A stretch of 5,067 bases of DNA, taken from positions 1 to 5,067 of the forward strand of contig CAZKYP010000239.1 in NCBI GenBank assembly GCA_964556885.1. The letters run 5' to 3'. The notes under the pieces were generated by a model, which saw only the letters and a list, made by a program, of their open reading frames with translations, did no database searches and was not told the origin of the DNA. This DNA is from CAZKYP01 sp964556885 (GTDB lineage Bacteria; Planctomycetota; Phycisphaerae; Sedimentisphaerales; Anaerobacaceae). Made by a program: the position numbers and the translations under genes. This document shows, piece by piece, positions 1 through 5,067 of this stretch (positions are counted from its first letter, which is position 1; each line of letters starts with the position of its first letter).

Positions 1-135
1 CTGTATCAGGCTGGACGATTATCGCAAGTTTATGAGACGCCGCAGCCCGAAATGGAAAACAGTGACACTACCTGCGGACAAATTCCGAAAGTGCGCGGTA
101 CATATCGAGGAAATTTTCCCTTGAAGTATCTTTAA
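1..135 (+). CDS. C-terminal end of an unidentified upstream gene (partial)
   Basis: Reading from base 1 gives 44 codons without a stop, then TAA at 133-135. The encoded tail ends in RGTYRGNFPLKYL. I do not recognise the family, and no motif, membrane segment or catalytic residue stands out. The stop lies 30 bases before the next gene's ATG, which fits a tandem or operon arrangement. The frame is uncertain. The +1 frame is also open from the left edge for 40 codons and stops at TGA 122-124, giving a basic peptide ending CAVHIEEIFP. Third-position GC slightly favours that alternative, while spacing to the next gene slightly favours the frame chosen here. Either way only the 3' end of a gene is present, and no function can be assigned. 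Confidence 0.4.
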   Translation: MYQAGRLSQVYETPQPEMENSDTTCGQIPKVRGTYRGNFPLKYL

Positions 136-165
136 CAATAGAAAAATTTTGGAGGTAACAAAATA

Positions 166-606
166 ATGAACAGGAATCTTTTAGCTATGGTTCTGACAGC
201 GACTTTTTTAACCGGCTGCGTAGCCGTTCATGAATCCAAGCATACCAGGGATAACAATCCCGCCGGGATATGCCCGTACGCTGCGGCTGCTAAACCTGCA
301 CAGGTTTTACGTCACGTAGTACTGGTAAAGTTCAAAGACGGCACCACCACGGAACAAATCAGGCAGATAGAAAACACCTTTAGTGCGATGCCGAGCAAGA
401 TTGACGTAATATATGACTACGAATGGGGAACCGATGTGAGCGTCGAGAATCTTCAGCAGGGATTCACGCACTGTTTTATATTGACATTCCGAAGCGAAGC
501 CGACAGAGGTGTGTATCTGCCGCATCCGGTGCACAAGGAATTAGGGACATTAGTCGATCCATATCTGGACAAGATTCTTGTGGTCGACTACTGGACAAAA
601 CAATAA
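166..606 (+). CDS. Dabb-domain (stress-responsive alpha/beta barrel) lipoprotein
   Basis: This is a 146-residue protein. Residues 1-18 form a lipoprotein signal peptide: N-terminal MNRN, a hydrophobic core, and lipobox L15-T-G-C18, so the mature protein should be lipidated on Cys18. A flexible linker of about 28 residues precedes a domain at about 47-144 that matches the Dabb family (PF07876 type). It opens with a LRHVVLVKFKDG strand, has a WGTDVS turn near 87-92, then the hallmark Y117-L-P-H120-P-V-H123 segment, and ends in a VVDYW strand. Dabb domains are small ferredoxin-like barrels that usually dimerise. Many have no known activity, though some plant and bacterial members are enzymes, so no reaction is inferred here. 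The start is fixed by a strong GGAGGT at 151-156, nine bases before the ATG. No promoter of its own is obvious in the 30-base gap, so it may be read from upstream. The family call is good and the function unknown. Confidence 0.85.
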   Translation: MNRNLLAMVLTATFLTGCVAVHESKHTRDNNPAGICPYAAAAKPAQVLRHVVLVKFKDGTTTEQIRQIENTFSAMPSKIDVIYDYEWGTDVSVENLQQGFTHCFILTFRSEADRGVYLPHPVHKELGTLVDPYLDKILVVDYWTKQ

Positions 607-720
607 AGCCCGAAAGGAGCTTGCCATTTAGTTTATTCGGTTGATTGCATATTAATGGAAACAAAAGGCGGGGCGGAATTTCCAAAAAAAAGCAAAAAAA
701 TATTTAAAATCGTCACAAAA

Positions 721-736
721 CGGTAACATTTTACCG
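721..736. repeat. Perfect inverted repeat CGGTAA-CATT-TTACCG
   Basis: Six-base arms (721-726 and 731-736) pair perfectly around a 4-base centre. The site lies 26 bases upstream of the proposed -35 box, where an operator or activator site could sit. It is not followed by a T-run on the plus strand, so it does not look like a terminator for the Dabb gene. On the minus strand it is followed by TTTTG, which is weak. A related dyad occurs at 858-873. The dyad itself is visible directly; a role as an operator is inference. Confidence 0.45.
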
Positions 737-761
737 GCATAATTGCACATATATTGAAGAA

Positions 762-795
762 TTAACAACAGAAAAATGTAGAAATATATTATAAT
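762..795 (+). promoter_or_regulatory. Putative sigma70-type promoter for the export operon
   Basis: TTAACA at 762-767 (one mismatch to TTGACA) is separated by 17 bases from TATATT at 785-790 (one mismatch to TATAAT). A perfect TATAAT at 790-795 overlaps the -10, but its spacing to TTAACA would be 22 bases. Transcription would start at about 797-803 and give a leader of roughly 150 nt before the adaptor GTG. The surrounding DNA is AT-rich, so matches by chance are possible. It is the best candidate in the gap and the only sizeable non-coding space before the four tightly packed genes. Confidence 0.4.
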
Positions 796-857
796 AGTAG
801 CCATAAGTGATTTATTTCTTCATTCTTTGATGAAAAGTGCAGTTTTTTTAGAAATCA

Positions 858-873
858 CGTAACAAACTTTACG
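858..873. repeat. Second inverted repeat CGTAA-CAAACT-TTACG in the leader
   Basis: Five-base arms (858-862 and 869-873) flank a 6-base centre. The surrounding string resembles the 721-736 dyad and what follows it: GTAACA, then a TTAC-type arm, then GTCAT here against GGCAT there. The two centres are 137 bases apart, close to 13 helical turns. This site lies downstream of the proposed promoter, so it could be a second operator half or an RNA hairpin in the leader. A chance resemblance cannot be excluded. Confidence 0.3.
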
Positions 874-935
874 GTCATGCGTTATATCTAAAAAAGATGT
901 ATGAATATTAAATCGGTCCTAATCTACTGAAACAG

Positions 936-940
936 AAAGG
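936..940 (+). promoter_or_regulatory. Ribosome binding site AAAGG that fixes the GTG start of the adaptor
   Basis: AAAGG ends seven bases before GTG 948-950. The adaptor frame is closed upstream by TAA at 909-911, and between that stop and the GTG there is no other ATG, GTG or TTG in frame. The translated start is followed at once by MKKSR and a hydrophobic anchor, so the GTG is the best-supported initiation codon. Confidence 0.65.
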
Positions 941-947
941 TTTAAGA

Positions 948-2390
948 GTGAAAAAATCCCGCATAGTAACTATAACGGTTGTTATCGCAATTGTTGTGCT
1001 TATAGGAATCGTAGCGGCCAAAAAGGCCCAAAACAAGAAATCAACCAATTTCACAACAGTTCAAGTCGAGGTGGTTAAGTACGGTGAGCTGATAGAGCTC
1101 GTCAGCGCACCCGGCGAAATCGAACCCAAAACAAAGGTGGAAATAAGTGCAAAAGTGTCCGCACGTATAACAAAGCTGCCATACGATGAAGGCGACAGAG
1201 TAACCTGCGGCGACCCGAATGCAAATCCACCCATACCGGCCTCAATTCTTGTGTGTCTGGACTCAAAGGATCTGGAAACCCGGCTTGCTTCCGCAGAGGC
1301 GGGTCGTGCCGCCCAGGCCGCACAGACTGAAGTGGAAAAGTCCAGGATTTCCGGCCAGCAGGCCAGCCTCGTCGGCCTTGAAGCTTCACTCAAACAGGCT
1401 CAACGCGACATGGAACGGCAACAGGAACTGCTGCAATCAAAGGATATAAGCCAGGCCACTTATGACCAGGCCAAACTCAAATATGACGATCTTAAATCGC
1501 AGTACAATTCGTCCAGGCACTCTATACAGTCGGCAGAGCTTAATCTTGTAGTATTGCAGCATAATCTTGAGGCCGCCGACGCCGCTATCGATCAGGCCCG
1601 CGAGGCCCTCAGCCATACGATAATTAGTTCTCCCATGGATGGTGTGGTAACTGTGCTGAACGCCGAGGTGGGAGAGATGGTGATGACCGGAACGATGAAC
1701 AATGCCGGGACGGTAATTCTCGAGGTGGCGGACTTAGCCACAATGCTGCTCGTTGCTCAGGTCGATGAAGCCGACATAGGTAAACTGGCCGTCGGTCAAA
1801 AAGCGACGGTTTATGTCCAGGCCTTTCCGGATGATGAGTTCGAAGGAGTTGTTCATTCGATTGCATTAACACACAGGCTGTCATCGACCGGCACGAAATA
1901 TTTCAAGACGGAGATATTGCTTAAGGGCGATGTCCAAAAATTGTATTCAGGCCTTACCGCACATGTAGATATCGAGACCTTAAGGCACGAAAATATAATT
2001 TGTGTACCCAGCCAGGCTGTCATGGGTCTGGCGGTCGACGATCTTCCCCTGGATATCAGGGACAACTGCCCGGATGTTGAAAAAGACAAGACATATACAC
2101 CGGTGGTATATCGATACATCGACGGCAAAGCAGTCGTTACACCCGTCAGGATTGGGCCGAGCAACCTGACACATACGATTATAAAATCGGGAGTTAGTGA
2201 AGGCGACAAGATAGTAATCGGACCGTATAAAATTCTCGAAGGCCTTAAGCATGATGCAAAAATAAAAGACGAAAGAGAGCTGGAATCAAAAAAAGACGCC
2301 AATGACATTGATGTTAAAACTGATCCCAACAAAACCGACCCCAATAGAACCGATACCAACAGCATAGATACCGAGGCTGATAAAAACTAA
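948..2390 (+). CDS. MacA/HlyD-family periplasmic adaptor subunit of a tripartite efflux system
   Basis: This 480-residue protein should bridge the inner-membrane ABC transporter and an outer-membrane channel. A basic N-terminus (MKKSR) and hydrophobic segment at about 6-24, without a lipobox, suggest an uncleaved inner-membrane anchor. The first lipoyl half-motif is at about 55-110, a long coiled-coil hairpin at about 106-222, and the second lipoyl half with the SSPMDGVV motif at 227-234. Beta-barrel and membrane-proximal domains follow to about 435. The hairpin tip carries R157-x3-L161-x6-S168, the RLS pattern by which MacA/AcrA-type adaptors contact TolC-type channels. Two oddities are a cysteine-flanked insertion (C87 to C103) between strands of the first lipoyl half, and an extra acidic loop at about 361-383 containing C374. 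The C-terminus (about 435-480) is a hydrophilic, charged tail ending in degenerate TDPNK-like repeats. It starts at GTG behind AAAGG and stops five bases before the ATPase gene. Membership of the MacA-like branch is supported by the ABC partners rather than an RND pump. The substrate is unknown. Confidence 0.9.
   Translation: MKKSRIVTITVVIAIVVLIGIVAAKKAQNKKSTNFTTVQVEVVKYGELIELVSAPGEIEPKTKVEISAKVSARITKLPYDEGDRVTCGDPNANPPIPASILVCLDSKDLETRLASAEAGRAAQAAQTEVEKSRISGQQASLVGLEASLKQAQRDMERQQELLQSKDISQATYDQAKLKYDDLKSQYNSSRHSIQSAELNLVVLQHNLEAADAAIDQAREALSHTIISSPMDGVVTVLNAEVGEMVMTGTMNNAGTVILEVADLATMLLVAQVDEADIGKLAVGQKATVYVQAFPDDEFEGVVHSIALTHRLSSTGTKYFKTEILLKGDVQKLYSGLTAHVDIETLRHENIICVPSQAVMGLAVDDLPLDIRDNCPDVEKDKTYTPVVYRYIDGKAVVTPVRIGPSNLTHTIIKSGVSEGDKIVIGPYKILEGLKHDAKIKDERELESKKDANDIDVKTDPNKTDPNRTDTNSIDTEADKN
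2319..2378 (+). repeat. Degenerate 15-bp tandem repeat encoding TDPNK / TDPNR / TDTNS / IDTEA
   Basis: Four consecutive 15-base units in the adaptor gene (2319-2333, 2334-2348, 2349-2363, 2364-2378) encode successive variants of a T-D-P-N-x pentapeptide. The first three are clear and the fourth has diverged. They form the disordered, acidic C-terminal tail of the adaptor. Such tails can vary in copy number between strains by slippage. The role is unknown: it may be a spacer, or a contact with the membrane or the partner permease. Confidence 0.65.
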
Positions 2391-2395
2391 CGACA

Positions 2396-3151
2396 ATGAC
2401 GACAGAAACTAAAAAGGCGATAATTCGGCTGCTTGACATCAAACGAATTTATAAAGTTGGTGTCGAACTTATACATGCACTTGACGGAATAAACCTCCAG
2501 TTTTTTGATAACGAATACATCGCTATCATGGGCCATTCCGGCTCAGGCAAAAGTACTCTCATGAATGTCCTGGGCTGCCTGGACAGGGCCACTTCCGGAT
2601 ACTACGAGCTTGACGGACAGGACACCACAAAAATGTCCGATGCGTCCCTGGCCCGCGTTCGCAATGAACGGATAGGTTTTGTGTTTCAGTCGTTCGAGCT
2701 GCTCAGCCAGCACAGCGCGCTTAGAAACGTGGAGATGCCGCTGATTTATTCGCGGAACGGCTGGATTTCCAGAAGGAAACGTGCCAAAAAAGCTCTGGAG
2801 CGAGTCGGACTGGGTGACAGAATCAAGCACAAACCGAACCAGCTTTCCGGCGGCGAAAAACAGCGCGTGGCAATCGCCCGCGCCCTTGTCTGCAATCCGA
2901 GCATTCTGCTGGCCGACGAGCCGACCGGAAACCTCGACAGCAAAACAAGTGAAGATATCCTTGAATTATTCGACCAGCTCCATCGCGAGGGCCAGACAAT
3001 AATTATGGTGACACACGAAGAAGACGTGGCACGCCATACAAAACGAATAATTAGTATGAAAGACGGCCGCGTTCTGAGCGACCTTTCGGTGGAAGAACAT
3101 ATCAAACAAAGTCACATTATGGAAGATAATCCACAGGAGATCCAATCATGA
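2396..3151 (+). CDS. MacB/LolD-type ABC transporter ATP-binding subunit
   Basis: This 251-residue cytoplasmic ATPase powers the adjacent permease. All nucleotide-binding motifs are intact: Walker A GHSGSGKST at 46-54 with K52, Q-loop Q98 in FVFQSFELL, signature LSGGEKQ at 150-156, Walker B ILLADEP at 170-176 with catalytic E175, D-loop GNLD at 178-181, and switch His207 in VTHEE. The order and spacing match the MacB/LolD/FtsE group, and the length is normal for a stand-alone member. E. coli MacB instead fuses this domain to its membrane part. The ATG lies five bases after the adaptor stop with no clear Shine-Dalgarno close by (GAGG at 2372-2375 is too far), so translation probably depends on ribosomes finishing the adaptor. 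Its own stop overlaps the permease start in an ATGA. A short hydrophilic tail follows the domain. Confidence 0.95.
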   Translation: MTTETKKAIIRLLDIKRIYKVGVELIHALDGINLQFFDNEYIAIMGHSGSGKSTLMNVLGCLDRATSGYYELDGQDTTKMSDASLARVRNERIGFVFQSFELLSQHSALRNVEMPLIYSRNGWISRRKRAKKALERVGLGDRIKHKPNQLSGGEKQRVAIARALVCNPSILLADEPTGNLDSKTSEDILELFDQLHREGQTIIMVTHEEDVARHTKRIISMKDGRVLSDLSVEEHIKQSHIMEDNPQEIQS

Positions 3152-4416
3152 GAGCCCTGATTCGCGCACCAATAGTATTTATTAGTCTATTATATCAGAG
3201 CATATATCTCGCAATCGGCCAGATATGGGCCAACAAGACCAGGAGCATGCTGACGACACTTGGGATTGTCATCGGGGTCGCCTCGGTGACGGCCGTGATA
3301 GCGGCTCTCAGCGGCCTGAAAGCAAAAATACTGACACAGGTCCAGTCATTCGGCACTAATACAATATTTATATCACCCAGACGTCCGGACAGCGGGCCAT
3401 TGCAACATGCCTCGTGGTGGCAGATTCGATTTGAACCGGAACAATTTGACAACATGCTCGAACACTGTCCCTCCGTGGCGCGATTCGGCCGCCAGACCTG
3501 GGTCGGAAATTATAATGTAAGTTTCCGTGAAAAGTCGGTCGAAAACGTGACTGTCCGCGGCGTCGAACCGGCCTGTCATAAAATCGACAGCCGCCCCGTT
3601 ACTATCGGAAGACCCCTTTCTGTTATTGATGAAATGCAGGTGCGGCAGGTCTGTCTGATTGATCCGAAGCTGCGAAATGATCTTCGCCTCGATCGAGATT
3701 GCATAGGCCAGCCGATTCTAATCGGTCACAATACTTTTTATGTTGTCGGTATGCTCGAACCCAGACCGGAAAATGTGTTTGGCGGAGGGAACCAGGAAAA
3801 TTCCGAGATATTTATCCCATTCAAAACGGGCCTTAAGATGCAGCGGTATCCATCCGTCTGGACAATTGCCGAAAGCAAGACCGCAGAATCCACGGAAGAT
3901 GCTCAGGCCGAGATACGCTTCTTCCTTCGCCGGACACGCCATATTAAACCCGGTGAGCCGGACACGTTCAATGTCGAATCACTCAAGAGCGCACTTCAGA
4001 CCTTCAATGAAATCGCAGGAGTGGTGACAATGGTCGCCGGAGGTATTGTCGGTATCTCTCTGCTCGTCGGTGGTATAGGCATTATGAATATTATGCTCGT
4101 ATCGGTATCGGAAAGAACAAGAGAAATCGGACTGCGAAAAGCCGTAGGAGCGAAAAAGAGCGCGATACTAACTCAGTTTCTAATCGAATCCATAGTTCTT
4201 TGCTTTGTTGGTGGACTTGTCGGAATAGGTCTCGGCCAGCTTCTGACTACGGCAATAGCTCACATCCCGAAAGTCGAGCTCGACATGGCGTATATACCAG
4301 TCGGGGCAATAATACTTGCATTCGCTTTTTCAGGCTGCGTTGGTATCTTTTTCGGGATGTTCCCTGCAATAAAAGCCGCCAGACTTGATCCTATTGAGGC
4401 CCTCAGACATGAATAG
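3148..4416 (+). CDS. MacB-type ABC transporter permease (MacB_PCD plus FtsX domains)
   Basis: This 422-residue inner-membrane subunit has the mechanotransmission fold of MacB. An amphipathic/hydrophobic N-terminal stretch (8-27) leads into TM1 at about 33-57 (family motif LTTLGIVIGVASV). A large periplasmic domain spans about 58-285, followed by TM2 at about 288-318, the conserved cytoplasmic coupling loop ERTREIGLRKAVGA at 322-335, TM3 at about 343-370, TM4 at about 384-405, and the family's C-terminal P-x-x-x-A-A-R-L-D-P-I-E-A-L-R signature at 406-420. This is the normal four-helix topology of stand-alone MacB-type permeases. The periplasmic domain contains four cysteines (C107, C143, C169, C185), possible disulfide partners. 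The start overlaps the ATPase stop by four bases (ATGA), with AGGAGA at 3135-3140 as ribosome binding site. The last eight bases overlap the start of the channel gene. MacB-type machines drive substrates from the periplasm through the channel rather than across the inner membrane. The substrate is not predictable here. Confidence 0.93.
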   Translation: MRALIRAPIVFISLLYQSIYLAIGQIWANKTRSMLTTLGIVIGVASVTAVIAALSGLKAKILTQVQSFGTNTIFISPRRPDSGPLQHASWWQIRFEPEQFDNMLEHCPSVARFGRQTWVGNYNVSFREKSVENVTVRGVEPACHKIDSRPVTIGRPLSVIDEMQVRQVCLIDPKLRNDLRLDRDCIGQPILIGHNTFYVVGMLEPRPENVFGGGNQENSEIFIPFKTGLKMQRYPSVWTIAESKTAESTEDAQAEIRFFLRRTRHIKPGEPDTFNVESLKSALQTFNEIAGVVTMVAGGIVGISLLVGGIGIMNIMLVSVSERTREIGLRKAVGAKKSAILTQFLIESIVLCFVGGLVGIGLGQLLTTAIAHIPKVELDMAYIPVGAIILAFAFSGCVGIFFGMFPAIKAARLDPIEALRHE

Positions 4417-5067
4417 ACATCAGACAGAAGGCAGATTACAGAAGGCAGAAGACAGAAGACGGAAAACAGAATTATGTTTTTTTCTTTGTTTAATATTACT
4501 TCTTACAGGCTGTAAACAGTTCCCGGACGATGAGTTTTACACAATCAGTATTCCACCGGAGAAGACACATCAAATCGAAACACTTGAACTAAAAGAAAGC
4601 AAGGCCGAAGAAGAAATCCTGCCGGACGTGAACGAAGCACCCGCTACCGAGATGAAACTTACATTAGAAGAATGCCGGGCAATGACTTTAGAGAATAATC
4701 TCGATCTTAAAGTCCAGTTAATCAATCCTACCATCGCCGCACAACAGGTCAGCGAGCAGGAAGCCCAGTTCGAAGCGTCTTTTTTTACTCAAATGTCATA
4801 CGAAAAAAGCGATACACCTACTTCATCAACTCTTAACTTATCGGGTTCAAAAGCAGATTCATCCAGTACAGATATGGGTGTTGAAATGCCTCTTCGGACC
4901 GGTGGTACTCTGACTTTCGATTTGATTGACACACGTAGGAAAACAGACTCTAATGATCCGAGATTCAATCCGGCGTATGGAGACAATTTCTCAGTATCTA
5001 TTAGTCAGCCGTTGCTTAGAAATGCAGGCAACAGAGCCAATACAAACGCCATTCGAATCGCCGAGTA
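4409..5067 (+). CDS. TolC-family outer-membrane factor lipoprotein (5' part, runs off the window)
   Basis: The frame from ATG 4409 stays open for 219 codons to the window edge. Residues 1-22 are a long, highly charged n-region encoded by a heptanucleotide repeat. The hydrophobic core at 23-33 leads to lipobox L32-T-G-C35, so the mature protein should be a lipoprotein, as in OprM/NodT-type channels. An acidic linker (about 36-80) precedes the start of the outer-membrane efflux domain: LTLEECRAMTLENNLDLK at 84-101, helix to about 122, a first beta-barrel hairpin region (MGVEMPLRTGGTLTFDL, 156-172), and FSVSISQPLLRNAGNRAN at 194-211, which is typical of TolC-family proteins. About half of a usual 420-500 residue protein is present. 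The start overlaps the permease gene by eight bases, with GAGG at 4396-4399 nine bases upstream. No other ATG, GTG or TTG in this frame lies between 4409 and the hydrophobic core. It is the natural partner of the adaptor's RLS docking motif. Confidence 0.88.
   Translation, partial: MNRHQTEGRLQKAEDRRRKTELCFFLCLILLLTGCKQFPDDEFYTISIPPEKTHQIETLELKESKAEEEILPDVNEAPATEMKLTLEECRAMTLENNLDLKVQLINPTIAAQQVSEQEAQFEASFFTQMSYEKSDTPTSSTLNLSGSKADSSSTDMGVEMPLRTGGTLTFDLIDTRRKTDSNDPRFNPAYGDNFSVSISQPLLRNAGNRANTNAIRIAE
4415..4470 (+). repeat. Eight-unit period-7 tandem repeat (AGACAGA/AGGCAGA type)
   Basis: Successive heptamers read AGACATC, AGACAGA, AGGCAGA, TTACAGA, AGGCAGA, AGACAGA, AGACGGA and AAACAGA. Because 21 bases equal seven codons, the repeat also encodes a 7-residue pattern (RHQTEGR, LQKAEDR, RRKTE). 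It starts inside the permease stop codon and ends at the hydrophobic core of the channel's signal peptide. Its purine-rich composition differs sharply from the coding DNA on both sides. It may have expanded at the gene junction or arrived as a dispersed repeat. Confidence 0.75.

Larger units (their letters stand above)
607..947. other. AT-rich intergenic region holding the likely promoter and leader of the export operon
   Basis: These 341 bases contain no supportable gene. The first part (607-680) shows no stem followed by a T-run, so I see no intrinsic terminator for the Dabb gene. An A-rich patch at about 686-720 precedes a perfect 6-bp dyad (721-736), a promoter-like pair of hexamers (762-795), a weak AT hairpin near 818-836 with a T-run at 843-849, and a second dyad (858-873). 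If transcription starts near 800, the adaptor mRNA has a leader of about 150 nt, long enough for regulation. No known riboswitch or T-box pattern was recognised. Confidence 0.6.

Noticed and set aside
721..736. Perfect hairpin as an intrinsic terminator of the Dabb gene
   Set aside because: It lies more than 110 bases past the stop and is followed by GCATAATTGC rather than a T-run. The reverse orientation offers only TTTTG.
736..748. GG...TTGC pattern resembling a sigma54 -24/-12 promoter
   Set aside because: Only seven bases separate the GG and GC pairs, whereas sigma54 promoters need about ten, so the spacing rules it out.
830..862. Possible 10-residue leader peptide (ATG...TAA) in the operon leader
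   Set aside because: There is no Shine-Dalgarno upstream and no run of regulatory codons, and an AT-rich leader gives such short frames by chance.
1853..2365. Minus-strand open frame of 170 codons inside the adaptor gene
   Set aside because: It is antisense to a clearly coding, family-matching protein, has low-complexity Ser/Leu-rich translation and no recognisable domain, so it is a shadow frame.
3148..4416. Permease as a lipoprotein-release (LolC/E) or cell-division FtsX protein
   Set aside because: The adjacent membrane-anchored adaptor and TolC-type channel, and the MacB-style LTTLGIVIGVASV and coupling-loop motifs, fit the MacB export branch better.
4474..4515. ATG just after the heptamer repeat as an alternative channel start
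   Set aside because: It is out of frame with the lipobox and the TolC-family domain, and stops after 13 codons.
1..5067. CRISPR arrays, tRNA or rRNA genes, insertion sequences, phage or defence genes
   Set aside because: No spaced direct repeats, cloverleaf-like sequence, transposase motif or terminal inverted repeats were found. The window is filled by the genes described.

Overview
The window carries a compact plus-strand operon for a MacAB-TolC-type tripartite export system, preceded by a small Dabb-domain lipoprotein gene and the tail of an unidentified upstream gene. The DNA has mixed, moderate base composition, with AT-rich intergenic DNA. Lipoprotein signals in the outer-membrane component and the Dabb protein, together with a TolC partner, point to a didermic (Gram-negative-type) bacterium. 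The Asp-Pro-Asn-rich tail on the adaptor and the period-7 AGACAGA-type repeat feel like an anaerobic Planctomycetota (Phycisphaerae-like) genome or a neighbouring environmental phylum. That placement is an impression only and no marker gene confirms it.

Layout: 1-135 is the 3' end of an upstream gene, with the frame not fully settled. 166-606 is a lipoprotein with a Dabb (stress-responsive alpha/beta barrel) domain and a strong Shine-Dalgarno. 607-947 is an AT-rich non-coding stretch with a plausible sigma70-type promoter (762-795) and two similar GTAA...TTAC dyads at 721-736 and 858-873. 948-2390 is a membrane-anchored MacA/HlyD-type periplasmic adaptor (GTG start). 2396-3151 is a MacB/LolD-type ABC ATPase. 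3148-4416 is a MacB-type permease. 4409-5067 is the 5' part of a TolC-family outer-membrane factor made as a lipoprotein, running off the right edge.

The four transporter genes are tightly packed: a 5-base gap, then a 4-base ATGA overlap, then an 8-base overlap. They are almost certainly co-transcribed and translationally coupled. The ATPase and permease, fused in E. coli MacB, are separate polypeptides here. The adaptor has an R-x3-L-x6-S tip motif known to dock TolC-type channels, and the channel gene follows directly, so the operon probably encodes a complete inner-membrane, periplasm and outer-membrane conduit. Its substrate cannot be read from the sequence.

This is a recognisable transporter family rather than a new system. 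The unusual details are a period-7 tandem repeat forming the n-region of the channel's signal peptide, a cysteine-flanked insertion in the adaptor's lipoyl domain, a cysteine-rich periplasmic domain in the permease, a degenerate TDPN repeat tail on the adaptor, and the paired dyads upstream. No RNA gene, CRISPR array, insertion sequence or convincing intrinsic terminator was seen.
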